Below are positions 45,800 through 54,396 of a stretch of 64,000 bases of DNA, piece after piece. Each line of letters opens with the position of its first letter. Position 1 is the first letter of the stretch. Below the pieces are notes generated by a model. That model made no database searches, had not been told where the DNA came from, and worked only from the letters and a program-made list of their open reading frames with translations. The position numbers were made by a program, and so were the translations under genes. The stretch lies in NCBI RefSeq assembly GCF_002399615.1, contig NZ_DHDZ01000038.1, positions 117,238 to 181,237 on the forward strand. Direction: 5' to 3'. Origin of the DNA: Pedobacter sp. UBA4863 (lineage in GTDB: Bacteria; Bacteroidota; Bacteroidia; Sphingobacteriales; Sphingobacteriaceae).

Positions 45800-45800
45800 A

Positions 45801-46733
45801 ATGGCAGCAGACAAACTATCAACCCGACATCTTTTAGGCATTAAAGACATTAACCTGAATGATATTGAATTGATTTTCGAAACTGCCGATAATTTTAAAG
45901 AAGTAATTAACCGCCCTATTAAAAAGGTGCCTTCTTTAAGAGACATTACCATCGCAAATATCTTCTTCGAAAATTCTACCCGTACCAAACTATCGTTCGA
46001 ACTAGCCGAAAAAAGGCTTTCTGCCGATGTGGTTAATTTTGCAGCTTCTTCCTCATCAGTTAGCAAAGGCGAAACGTTAATAGATACCGTAAACAATATT
46101 TTGGCCATGAAAGTAGATATGGTGGTGATGCGCCATCCATACGCCGGTGCAGGCCAGTTTTTAAGTCGCCATATTAACGCCCAAATAGTAAATGCAGGCG
46201 ATGGCGCACATGAACATCCTACCCAAGCGCTGTTAGATGCTTTTTCTATCCGCGAAAAGCTAGGCGATGTAGCAGGCAAAAAAGTAGTGATTGTAGGCGA
46301 TATCCTGCATTCTCGTGTAGCTATATCGAACATTCTTTGTTTGCAAAAGCTTGGTGCAGAAGTAATGGTTTGCGGCCCTACTACCCTAATTCCAAAACAT
46401 ATTGGCGCATTAGGCGTTAAAGTAGAGCACGATTTAATTAAAGCACTAAATTGGTGCGATGTGGCTAATATGCTACGTATCCAATTAGAGCGAATGGATA
46501 TTAAATACTTCCCCACTGGAAGAGAATACTCGATGATGTACGGGCTAAACAAGCAAATACTGGATAATTTGGACAAAGAGATTATTGTGATGCATCCGGG
46601 TCCAATAAATAGAGGGGTAGAAATTACCAGCGATGTTGCCGACAGCAAACAATCTATAATTCTTAACCAAGTAGAAAATGGCGTAGCCGTAAGAATGGCC
46701 GTTCTTTATCTTTTGGCCAGCCAGAATGATTAA
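45801..46733 (+). CDS. pyrB: Aspartate carbamoyltransferase catalytic subunit
   Basis: PyrB makes carbamoyl-aspartate, the first committed step of pyrimidine synthesis. The 310-residue protein has the carbamoyl-phosphate loop ENSTRTKLSFELAEKRL, HPTQALLDAFSI, and the C-terminal HPGPINRGVEI. All are intact. It is co-transcribed with pyrR (one-base gap). The adjacent small membrane protein gene at 46740 may ride on the same transcript. Confidence 0.97.
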   Translation: MAADKLSTRHLLGIKDINLNDIELIFETADNFKEVINRPIKKVPSLRDITIANIFFENSTRTKLSFELAEKRLSADVVNFAASSSSVSKGETLIDTVNNILAMKVDMVVMRHPYAGAGQFLSRHINAQIVNAGDGAHEHPTQALLDAFSIREKLGDVAGKKVVIVGDILHSRVAISNILCLQKLGAEVMVCGPTTLIPKHIGALGVKVEHDLIKALNWCDVANMLRIQLERMDIKYFPTGREYSMMYGLNKQILDNLDKEIIVMHPGPINRGVEITSDVADSKQSIILNQVENGVAVRMAVLYLLASQND

Positions 46734-46739
46734 TAAAAT

Positions 46740-47051
46740 ATGACACCTCAAGAAAAACAGTTTGTTAACTATTGGTCTGAGAAACGAAAACAATGGCGCT
46801 GGAAAAAACACAGCTACAGGACTTTTATTACCGTGGTGTTACCCATTGCCATTTTAATAGATCTGGTAAATTATTTTATTATTGGCGATACCACTTATGA
46901 TTTTTTCAGTTTTGGCCACTTTTTCGTTTTCCTACTCAATTTAATTGTACTTTCTATTTTAATTATTTTAGGTTCTGGCTTAATTAACTGGAACTATAAT
47001 GAAAGTAAATATTGGAACATTCTTAGAAAAAGCACCAACAAGCTGCAATAA
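46740..47051 (+). CDS. Small membrane protein, 103 residues
   Basis: A basic, aromatic N-terminus (NYWSEKRKQWRWKKHSYR) is followed by two membrane segments (FITVVLPIAILIDLVNYFII and FFVFLLNLIVLSILIILGSG). The family is not recognised. It follows pyrB at six bases and is likely co-transcribed with it. Confidence 0.7.
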   Translation: MTPQEKQFVNYWSEKRKQWRWKKHSYRTFITVVLPIAILIDLVNYFIIGDTTYDFFSFGHFFVFLLNLIVLSILIILGSGLINWNYNESKYWNILRKSTNKLQ

Positions 47052-47168
47052 CAGCCTTTTAGGTTCTCTTTATTAACAACTGACAACCAGTCGCTTAAAA
47101 AAACAAGCCTTCTTTTTAGAAAATAATAGAATGATATTCGTCATTTCTGATGAATAATAAATAGGAAT

Positions 47169-47182
47169 ATGATTTGAATCAT
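47169..47182. promoter_or_regulatory. FNR-like palindrome upstream of the cytochrome c/nosZ operon
   Basis: ATGATTTGAATCAT contains TGAT-N4-ATCA, the core of FNR/DNR sites. Its centre lies 29.5 bases before the start of the -7 box TAATTTTG (47205-47212). No -33 TTTG is present. Confidence 0.75.
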
Positions 47183-47204
47183 AAATAACATCGTGTAACC
47201 AAAG

Positions 47205-47212
47205 TAATTTTG
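47205..47212 (+). promoter_or_regulatory. -7 box TAATTTTG of the cytochrome c/nosZ operon
   Basis: It fits TAnnTTTG. Transcription would start near 47218, placing the palindrome centre at about -42. Confidence 0.65.
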
Positions 47213-47233
47213 AGTTAACAAAACGATTATAGT

Positions 47234-47713
47234 ATGAAAAATAAAATCATTATTCCAGTATGCCTATTAGCTGCTCTTTTTATAGGTGCTTGTGGTGGCG
47301 GTGGCAACCAGCAATCTTCAGAAACTGAAAAAACTAGTACAGCACCCGCAGATAACTCTACCTACGACCCTACTCGTGGCGAAGGAAAATTTGACGCAAA
47401 TAATTTCACCGTTGGTGCATTAGATGCAGCATTGGCCGAAAAAGGCAGTACCATTGCAAATACCAAATGTTTTTCTTGTCATAAAACTACCGACGAAAAA
47501 TTGGTTGGACCAGGATGGAAAGGTGTTACCGAAAGAAGAGCTCCGCACTGGTTAATGAATTTCATTACCAACCCCGACCCAATGATAGATAAAGACCCAG
47601 AAGTACAAGCACAACTTGAATTATGCTTGGTACGTATGCCTAATCAAAACCTTACAGAAGATGAGGCAAAATCTATCGTAGAGTTCATGCGAAAAAATGA
47701 TGGTGCAAAATAA
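47234..47713 (+). CDS. c-type cytochrome lipoprotein of the nos cluster
   Basis: A lipoprotein signal ends at IGAC (Cys20). A low-complexity linker (to ~55) is followed by a mono-heme domain: CFSCH at 79-83, PGWKGVTERRAPHW, and Met135 in VRMPNQNLTEDE as likely axial ligand. It probably delivers electrons to NosZ encoded 35 bases downstream. Cytochromes of this type precede clade II nosZ in Bacteroidetes. It carries the operon promoter with the FNR-like site. Confidence 0.9.
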   Translation: MKNKIIIPVCLLAALFIGACGGGGNQQSSETEKTSTAPADNSTYDPTRGEGKFDANNFTVGALDAALAEKGSTIANTKCFSCHKTTDEKLVGPGWKGVTERRAPHWLMNFITNPDPMIDKDPEVQAQLELCLVRMPNQNLTEDEAKSIVEFMRKNDGAK

Positions 47714-47748
47714 CCAACTAATTTATACATCAATTAATTCTTAAAAAT

Positions 47749-49722
47749 ATGATCAGTAAAAGACTTGCAGTAGGTTTGCTAGCAATAGCGGCCCTACAAT
47801 TAGGTTCTTGTAAGCCCAAAGGCGCAGGCAGTGCCGTAAGTGGCGATGCCGCCGCCAAAACTTATGTAGCACCTGGCAAATACGATGAGTTTTATAATTT
47901 CGTATCGGGTGGCTTTAGCGGACAGCTAAGTGTTTATGGTTTGCCAAGCGGACGTTTATTACGTGTAATTCCAGTGTTTTCTGTAGATCCGGAGAAAGGC
48001 TGGGGCTATAGCGAAGAAACTAAGCCCATGTTAAATACTTCGCATGGTTTTGTGCCTTGGGACGACTTACACCACGTAGAAATGTCTATGAATGATGGCG
48101 TAGCCGATGGAAAATGGGTTTTTGTAAACGGAAACAACACCCCTCGCTTAGCACGTATAGATTTAACTACTTTCCGTACTGCCGAAATTATAGAGTTGCC
48201 CAACAGTGCGGGCAATCATAGCTCTCCATTTGGCACCGAAAACTCTGAATACATTGTAGCTGGTACACGTTTCAGCGTTCCGGAAGATGGCGATAAAGGC
48301 GATGTGCCTATTGATACCTATAAAGAAAACTTTAAAGGGCACATCAGCTTTGTAAGTGTAGATAAAAACAACGGCGAGATGAACCTTGCGTTTCAGTTAA
48401 AAACTCCAGGTATTAACTTCGACCTTGCACGTGCTGGCAAAGGTAAATCTGCCGGATGGTTCTTTTTCAGTTGCTACAATACAGAACAGGCCAACACTTT
48501 GTTAGAAGTAAATGCTTCGCAAAAAGATAAAGATTTTATCATGGCCGTAAACTGGAAAAAAGCAGAAGAGTATGTAAAAGCTGGTAAAGGCAAAAAACAA
48601 AAGGTAAAATATGCTCACAATAAATTCAACGAAGAAACACATACTGCTACTTCTACCATGAAAAATGAAGTAACCGTATTGGATGTTACCGAGTTTCCAG
48701 ATTTAGTATATTTTATTCCATGCCCTAAATCGCCACACGGCACCGATGTTGACCCAACCGGAGAATACATTGTTGGCAGTGGTAAATTGGCTGCTTTATT
48801 ACCAGTATTTAGCTACGATAAAATTCAAAAAGCAATTGCGGGCAAAGCTTTCGAGAAAGAAAAATATGCTGGTTTACCAGTAATTAAATACGAAGCTGCA
48901 CTTTATGGCGAAGTACAAAAACCAGGCTTGGGCCCATTACATACCGAGTTTGATGCGAAAGGAAATGCTTATACTTCTTTCTTTGTATCATCAGAAATAG
49001 TGAAATGGAACATTAAAGATCTAAAAATCTTAGACCGTCAGCCTACTTATTATTCTGTAGGTCACTTAATGGTTCCTGGTGGTAACACTAAAAAACCATT
49101 TGGTAAATATTTAGTAGCTTATAACAAAATTACCAAAGACCGTTATTTACCTACTGGCCCAGAGTTATCTCAAAGTGCACAGTTGTTTGATATTAGTGGC
49201 GATAAAATGGAGCTGATCTTAGATTTTCCAACTATTGGCGAACCGCATTATGCACAGGCCGTTCCAGCAGAACTACTCAAAGACAAACAATTAAAAATCT
49301 TTGATATTAATAAAAACAAGCACCCTTATGCTACTAAATCTGAAAGCGAAGCTAGAGTTGAGCGTAAAGGCAACCAAGTACATGTTTACCTTACTTCTAT
49401 CCGTTCTCACTTTGCCCCAGATAATATAGAAGGTGTTAAACTTGGAGACGAGGTATATTTCCACGTAACCAACCTAGAGCAAGACTGGGATGTGCCACAC
49501 GGCTTTGGTGTTAAAGGAGCTAACAATGGCGAATTACTGATTATGCCAGGAGAAACACTGACCTTAAAATGGGTGCCAGACCGTATTGGAATGTTCCCAA
49601 TTTACTGTACAGACTTCTGTTCTGCCCTACACCAAGAAATGTCTGGATACGTAAGGGTATCGCCTAAAAACAGTAACGTCCCTATTAAGTTTGGCTTGGG
49701 CGATAAAAAATCTGCGAAATAA
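47749..49722 (+). CDS. nosZ: Nitrous-oxide reductase NosZ, clade II, Sec-type lipoprotein
   Basis: NosZ reduces N2O to N2 in the periplasm. Here the leader is a Sec-type lipoprotein signal ending LGSC (Cys21), not a Tat signal. The seven CuZ histidines can be placed: H108/H109 (DDLHHVEMS), H157 (GNHSS), H330 (KSPHGTD), H398 (GPLHTEF), H439 (SVGHLM), H500 (GEPHYA). CuA ligands are H584 and the CTDFCSALHQEM cluster (C620, C624, H628, M631). All are intact, so the enzyme should be active. The 657-residue length fits clade II. Confidence 0.96.
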   Translation: MISKRLAVGLLAIAALQLGSCKPKGAGSAVSGDAAAKTYVAPGKYDEFYNFVSGGFSGQLSVYGLPSGRLLRVIPVFSVDPEKGWGYSEETKPMLNTSHGFVPWDDLHHVEMSMNDGVADGKWVFVNGNNTPRLARIDLTTFRTAEIIELPNSAGNHSSPFGTENSEYIVAGTRFSVPEDGDKGDVPIDTYKENFKGHISFVSVDKNNGEMNLAFQLKTPGINFDLARAGKGKSAGWFFFSCYNTEQANTLLEVNASQKDKDFIMAVNWKKAEEYVKAGKGKKQKVKYAHNKFNEETHTATSTMKNEVTVLDVTEFPDLVYFIPCPKSPHGTDVDPTGEYIVGSGKLAALLPVFSYDKIQKAIAGKAFEKEKYAGLPVIKYEAALYGEVQKPGLGPLHTEFDAKGNAYTSFFVSSEIVKWNIKDLKILDRQPTYYSVGHLMVPGGNTKKPFGKYLVAYNKITKDRYLPTGPELSQSAQLFDISGDKMELILDFPTIGEPHYAQAVPAELLKDKQLKIFDINKNKHPYATKSESEARVERKGNQVHVYLTSIRSHFAPDNIEGVKLGDEVYFHVTNLEQDWDVPHGFGVKGANNGELLIMPGETLTLKWVPDRIGMFPIYCTDFCSALHQEMSGYVRVSPKNSNVPIKFGLGDKKSAK

Positions 49723-49749
49723 GAACAAAACCAAATTTGAACATAAGTG

Positions 49750-49785
49750 AAAGCGGCACTGCCTATCGGCATGCCGCTTTTTTTT
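49750..49785 (+). terminator. Terminator after nosZ
   Basis: AAAGCGGCA pairs with TGCCGCTTT, followed by a T run. Confidence 0.85.
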
Positions 49786-50032
49786 GCGTTGAAGCGTAAT
49801 GCGATATACTAAGACACAACTGCAAAAAAAGAGCTTGCGTCTTTCTACCTTTTCCGCCCGGTTGATAAACATAAAACCTCTTTCATTCTCTAATAGCTAA
49901 TTAAAGAGAGTTCAAAAGAAGAAAGATACTTTAAGAGTTGGAGATAGTGTGATTGCATAAACTTAACTAAAGTTAATTATTTTTAAATTTGACTGTTTTA
50001 CAGTAAATAATCAAAAAGCAAAACAAACTTTT
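49786..50032. other. Gene-free DNA between nosZ and the Fic islet
   Basis: This is AT-rich with no supported gene. It contains one perfect palindrome TTAACT-AA-AGTTAA (49963-49976) of unknown meaning. Confidence 0.4.
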
Positions 50033-50081
50033 TAAAACCCATAAACCACATTTACAAAAACATTTCTCCCCATTCTTGGCA
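50033..50081. repeat. 49-bp direct repeat, left copy
   Basis: It is identical to 51326-51374 except for one base (T for C). On the minus strand it spells the last ~15 codons of the TonB receptor gene (PRMGRNVFVNVVYGF and stop), so it is an extra copy of that gene's 3' end. Confidence 0.9.
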
Positions 50082-50117
50082 ATCGTTAACTTAAAAACCT
50101 ATATAATTCCCTGTAGT

Positions 50118-50193
50118 TATAGCTCACTTATTATTAAAATATAGCTCATTTTATCCTAATATTGAGCTATATTTGTTATTGTATTGAGCTATA
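50118..50193. promoter_or_regulatory. Four-half-site operator array over the fic promoter
   Basis: TATAGCTCA occurs at 50118 and 50140, and its reverse complement TGAGCTATA at 50163 and 50185. Start-to-start spacings are 22, 23 and 22 bases, two helical turns each. The -7 box TATATTTG (50168-50175) overlaps the third site. Confidence 0.75.
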
Positions 50194-50211
50194 AATTAAG
50201 TATGTTAATGT

Positions 50212-51246
50212 ATGGAACAAAAAAACAAAGTACTCCAATATATAAAAGAGCATCCTGCAAGTTCCTCAAGTGAGATACATAAAGGCTTAGGTTTAGAAAT
50301 CGGATACGCCTCCCTAAAGCGAATGTTGTCAAAACTTGTTACAGCCAAAATGGTGGTTGCTAAAGGGAAATTAAAAGGCACAAAATATTTTATAAGCCCT
50401 TCTTATGAAATAATTTACCCAATTAACATAGATGAATATTTCAAAAAAGAGGTAGATGAAAGGCGAATACTTAACCTTTTCAATTTAGCATTAATTCCAA
50501 ATATACTGAACGATATTCAGCTCTTTACCGATACAGAAGAAAATCAGTTGCAGTTACTACAACATCGGTTTAAGGAGAATGTTGCCCATTTATCAGACGT
50601 AGCATATAATAAAGAGCTCGACCGACTTGCTATTGACCTAAGTTGGAAATCTTCTCAGATAGAGGGAAATACCTATTCGCTTTTGGAAACCGAACGCCTG
50701 TTAAAGGAAAAAGAAACAGCTGCTGGCAAACCAAAAGACGATGCAACCATGTTACTGAATCACAAAGAAGCTATTAACTTTATAATAGCAACCCCAGATT
50801 ATGTTGTTCCATTGGGTATTTCGGGAATAGAGGACATTCACAGCATCCTGATTAAAGATCTCGGTGTTGAGCGTAATATTAGGCAAAGGCGGGTGGGGAT
50901 ATCCGGAACCAACTATGTACCTCTTGATAACGAACATCAGATTAGGGACGCATTGAACGAAATGTGTAAATTGGTGAACAACAAAAATAATGTTTTTGAA
51001 AAAGCATTATTAACCCTTGTCCTTCTATCTTATATCCAGCCTTTTGTGGATGGAAATAAGCGTACGGCACGTATAATTAGTAATGCGGTATTAATTGCAC
51101 ATGGTTACTGCCCATTGTCGTTCAGAACAGTCGACTCCATAGCATATAAGAAAGCAATGCTTTTGTTCTACGAGCAGAATAACATAAGCGCACTAAAAGA
51201 TATGTTTAAAGAACAGTATGAATTTGCAGTAAACACTTATTTTTAA
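50212..51246 (+). CDS. Fic domain protein with N-terminal winged helix
   Basis: This 344-residue protein has a winged-helix-like N-terminus (about 1-65: VLQYIKEHPASSSSEIHKGL, YASLKRMLSKLV), a linker, and a Fic domain. The inhibitory motif S147-xxx-E151-G152 (SSQIEGN) precedes the core. The Fic core reads QPFVDGNKRTAR at 276-287: the usual catalytic His is Gln276, while DGNKRTAR for nucleotide binding is kept. AMP transfer is therefore doubtful. It is flanked by 49-bp direct repeats and carries its own operator array; it may regulate itself through the winged helix. Confidence 0.85.
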   Translation: MEQKNKVLQYIKEHPASSSSEIHKGLGLEIGYASLKRMLSKLVTAKMVVAKGKLKGTKYFISPSYEIIYPINIDEYFKKEVDERRILNLFNLALIPNILNDIQLFTDTEENQLQLLQHRFKENVAHLSDVAYNKELDRLAIDLSWKSSQIEGNTYSLLETERLLKEKETAAGKPKDDATMLLNHKEAINFIIATPDYVVPLGISGIEDIHSILIKDLGVERNIRQRRVGISGTNYVPLDNEHQIRDALNEMCKLVNNKNNVFEKALLTLVLLSYIQPFVDGNKRTARIISNAVLIAHGYCPLSFRTVDSIAYKKAMLLFYEQNNISALKDMFKEQYEFAVNTYF

Positions 51247-51324
51247 TTTGGTCGCTCTTTACTATAACAAACAACTCGAATTTAACCTGCTTATAGATAG
51301 GATAACCCAGTATGTTGAGAAGTT

Positions 51325-53319
51325 CTAAAACCCATAAACCACATTTACAAAAACATTTCTCCCCATTCTCGGCACCCTGTTCCAATCGGCAAAAGTACTG
51401 TAATAACGGTCTAAAAGGTTTTCTACCCCTGCTTTTAAAACCAGCTTTTGTTTGGCAAAATCAAACTGTTTAGCTACTGCTATATTGAAAACCGTATAAG
51501 CTCCGGCAGGTGTTTCGCCAAAAGCGGGGCTATATTTTGTCTGTGCCAATGCGCCATCCATTCCTATTTCTGCAATATATTTTTGGTACTGATATTTTAA
51601 GGTTGCACCATAACCAAAAGGTTGTATTTGTGGCAGGTTTAAATTTCCAGAACTGCCTTTTCGGTAAATCATCTTACCCGTCCATTGCAATCCATCGGCA
51701 ATTGGAGAGCCAAACAATACACTTGCATTAAAAATGGTGGCCGCTGGCAATTGTCCATATATTTTTATACCGTTTGCGCCAATGGTCATCGGGATATAAT
51801 CGGGACGACTGATACCGATGATGTAATTAAAAATCCTGAAATAATTGGTTTGTGCCTTTATAAAAAACATTGGAGTGGTAAACGATGCCGAAGCATTAAA
51901 CTCTAAAGATTTTTCATTGACCATGTGGGGATTGCCCATATAATCGTATTTATCAGAACTGTTAAACAAATAAAAGCCATACCCTTCAGATACTGATGGA
52001 GCCCTCTCACCATAACCTGTACCAAAACTTAGCTGCCATTTTTGCTTATTATAGTTCATTTTAATTGCACCATTTTTTAGCCATCGGGCTTTGCTACGCT
52101 GCATTTGCGGATAAAAAATCTTTAAACTCTCGTAACCAAAATTGCTTTCTACGTAATTATAATGCAATGCCGAACCTAAAGTAAACAAGGCGTTCCAGTG
52201 TTCATTTATATGAAATTTATCTTCCAAAAACAAACCGTTGTACAAAGTTTGTAGGCCTGGCCAGGTAAGCATAAACATATCTTTTTCGTTGGGATCATTA
52301 GAAAACATGGTCATTTCCGCCACCGATTTGTTATAATGTCCCGAGAGGTTTGCCGTCCATGTATGGTGGCTTAGTTCACCACTTAGTTTTGAGTAATAAC
52401 CGGCAGTTTTTGTCCATCCGGGCATATCCATTCTAATGGGTACAATGGGGCGTTTGGTATCGTCCATAATATGTGTAACCTCATTGTAATACAGCTTGGT
52501 TTGCCAATAATCGGCTACTGCCCGCTCCAAATGTCGGTCGTACTGCACAGAAGTTATCAAGGCTTTCGCCAAAGAAACATCCATCGGCAATGCCGGATAA
52601 CCTACATTTAATGCCCTATCGTAAATAATTGAAGCAGTAAGTTGTTGATGTGTATCTATTTTATAGCCGCTTATGGCCGATAAATTGTATTTGGTAAATT
52701 GCGAATACAGCACCTCCTTGCCACCACCTGCTTTGTAATTGTTGGCATCTCGATAGGTAATATCAACATCGGTAAAAAAATTTTCTGAACTATATTGTAA
52801 TGCTGATCCTGCTATTTTTTGCAAGTTGGAGGTTTCTATCCCGCTAAAAACACTGCCTCTAAAAGCTTTATTACCAAAGCCAGATTGTCGCCTTACCAAA
52901 TCAACACTACCTGCAATGGTAGCTCCATTTGCAGCGCCAGACTGCCCACTATGGATATTGGCCCGGCTAAGGTTGGTAATTTCCACGTAAGAAGTTACTG
53001 GATCCATTTTGTCGGTACATGCGCCATAAATACGCATCCCATCAATAGTAACTACCGAACGCTCTGTAGCCATGCCGTTAAGCAGTGGCTCCCAAGCGTA
53101 AGCACCACGTTTTATCATATTTATGGCACTATTTGATTCCAAGTAACTATCTAGCGAAGATAGCACCTTAACTTTTTTATTGGCAACGTGCTGTTGGCCA
53201 ACAATTACCACGCTAGATAATTGTATCTGCTTTAAACTATCAATTGGGTTTTCTTGCTGGGCATAAACGCTAAAAGGCGCCAATATAAATACGAATGTAT
53301 ATTTTGAAAATCTTTTCAT
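51325..53319 (-). CDS. TonB-dependent receptor, probably for metal uptake
   Basis: The signal peptide (FSKYTFVFILAPFSVYAQ) is followed by a plug domain of about 120 residues (SSVVIVGQQHVANKKV; GMATERSVVTIDGMRIYGAC; SVDLVRRQSGFG) and a 22-strand barrel ending RMGRNVFVNVVYGF with the C-terminal Phe. ATG 53319 is preferred because the longer frame crosses a repeat at 53356. Its position among nos genes suggests copper import like NosA/OprC. Met- and His-rich patches (MTMFSNDPNEKDMFMLTW) are compatible, but the ligand is not proven. Confidence 0.9.
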   Translation of the reverse strand: MKRFSKYTFVFILAPFSVYAQQENPIDSLKQIQLSSVVIVGQQHVANKKVKVLSSLDSYLESNSAINMIKRGAYAWEPLLNGMATERSVVTIDGMRIYGACTDKMDPVTSYVEITNLSRANIHSGQSGAANGATIAGSVDLVRRQSGFGNKAFRGSVFSGIETSNLQKIAGSALQYSSENFFTDVDITYRDANNYKAGGGKEVLYSQFTKYNLSAISGYKIDTHQQLTASIIYDRALNVGYPALPMDVSLAKALITSVQYDRHLERAVADYWQTKLYYNEVTHIMDDTKRPIVPIRMDMPGWTKTAGYYSKLSGELSHHTWTANLSGHYNKSVAEMTMFSNDPNEKDMFMLTWPGLQTLYNGLFLEDKFHINEHWNALFTLGSALHYNYVESNFGYESLKIFYPQMQRSKARWLKNGAIKMNYNKQKWQLSFGTGYGERAPSVSEGYGFYLFNSSDKYDYMGNPHMVNEKSLEFNASASFTTPMFFIKAQTNYFRIFNYIIGISRPDYIPMTIGANGIKIYGQLPAATIFNASVLFGSPIADGLQWTGKMIYRKGSSGNLNLPQIQPFGYGATLKYQYQKYIAEIGMDGALAQTKYSPAFGETPAGAYTVFNIAVAKQFDFAKQKLVLKAGVENLLDRYYSTFADWNRVPRMGRNVFVNVVYGF
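51326..51374. repeat. 49-bp direct repeat, right copy
   Basis: This is the genuine 3' end of the TonB receptor gene, repeated at 50033-50081. Just before it (51245-51325) an open fragment (NLVALYYNKQLEFNLLIDR...) has no start codon and may be a gene remnant. Confidence 0.88.
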
Positions 53320-53355
53320 AAGGATGTAAATAAGGTTATGAAGCACCAAGTTGGT

Positions 53356-53445
53356 CGTCATTTCGACAATGAGTTTACGAGGAGGAGAAATCTTTAAGTT
53401 CAATAGTACTTCAAAACAGATTTCTCCCTACGGCCGAAATGATGA
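53356..53445. repeat. Intergenic palindromic repeat, copy C
   Basis: CGTCATTTCGACAATGAG opens it and CTACGGCCGAAATGATG closes it, with GGAGAAATCT pairing to AGATTTCTCC inside. It has the same core as copies A (2177) and B (29943) but no tail. Confidence 0.7.
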
Positions 53446-53479
53446 TATAACTTAGTTTGAATAAGATGATAGTAATTGT

Positions 53480-54319
53480 TTAAAACTCTACCTCGAAATA
53501 AATCGAACTGCTTTCATTAGTACCGCTTACTTCTTCGCCCTTAACAATAGTTCCAATTGCATTGGCCAGTTGCAAATTAATTTTCCAATAACCTGTCATA
53601 GTAAGACTAAGTTTGCCATAATAGGTTTTGTCTGCACCACTTTGGGTCAAGTGTACATTATTTGGCGAACCATGATTGCCCATACCTGGCATACGTGGAT
53701 CTATTTTTAGGGTATAGCCATCCATTATTGGGAACGTTAGCATATCCTGCATTTTAAATATCATGGCCTGCATATCGTTTGTAGCTACTTTTGGATTTTT
53801 GGGAGCTACCATGGCAATGATATATCTAACATTGTCTGTACCAACAAATGATACCAGATTACGTTTTGCGGCTTCGGTAACTTCTATTTTGGTGTTAGCG
53901 CTATATGCCGTATTACCAATGGTATAATCAAAATTCAGTTCCCAATATTCATTGGCATTGCCAGCCATTTGAAAAACAAGATACCCCTCGTAAAGTGCTG
54001 TTTTGCCCGCAACTTTGCCAATGGTTGAATACGGGCAGGCATGTTGCATACTCATCATGTGCATTAAAGGGCGCCAACTCACTTGGGCATTATCTATCAG
54101 ACTGCCATCAGTATTTTTTAGCTGAAGAAAAATTTTGTTGTAGCCTACTTGCAGTTTGCCATTTTCAGTATATAAATTAATGTTATGCGTACCATTGGTA
54201 ATGGTTTTTACCAAAGTTAGGTTAGCTGTTTCGTCGGTATTATTGATGTTGCTATCTTTTTTGCAAGACATAGCAAAGATTACCAGTATCATTATACCAG
54301 TATATTTTAGAAAGTTCAT
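53480..54319 (-). CDS. Exported lipoprotein of the nos region, Met/His motif, 279 residues
   Basis: The lipoprotein signal ends VIFAMSC. Two immunoglobulin-like halves follow, each resembling FixH/YtkA-like domains (INLYTENGKLQVGYNKIFLQL; and LKIDPRMPGMGNHGSPNNVH). The segment LMHMMSMQHACPYS holds four Met and two His plus Cys, and GMGNHGSPNNVH adds another His, so soft-metal (copper) binding is plausible. It lies next to the TonB receptor and a Cys-rich small protein on the same strand. Function is inferred, not known. Confidence 0.75.
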   Translation of the reverse strand: MNFLKYTGIMILVIFAMSCKKDSNINNTDETANLTLVKTITNGTHNINLYTENGKLQVGYNKIFLQLKNTDGSLIDNAQVSWRPLMHMMSMQHACPYSTIGKVAGKTALYEGYLVFQMAGNANEYWELNFDYTIGNTAYSANTKIEVTEAAKRNLVSFVGTDNVRYIIAMVAPKNPKVATNDMQAMIFKMQDMLTFPIMDGYTLKIDPRMPGMGNHGSPNNVHLTQSGADKTYYGKLSLTMTGYWKINLQLANAIGTIVKGEEVSGTNESSSIYFEVEF

Positions 54320-54396
54320 TGTACTTTTTTTAAAGTGATCGATAAGAAATTAGGTTGGTCGGCACAAAAGCACCAGACACATTTACCAGTTTAGAA

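Noticed and set aside
45785..46648. Long minus-strand frame opposite pyrB
   Set aside because: It is a shadow of pyrB; the residues show no family resemblance.
50033..50081. 49-bp repeats as ordinary transposon target-site duplications
   Set aside because: Target duplications are usually 2-14 bp, and there is no transposase or terminal inverted repeat in the islet.
51245..51328. Open fragment NLVALYYNKQLEFNLLIDR... ending within the right 49-bp repeat
   Set aside because: It has no start codon and only ~27 codons. It may be a remnant of a lost gene but cannot be supported as a feature.
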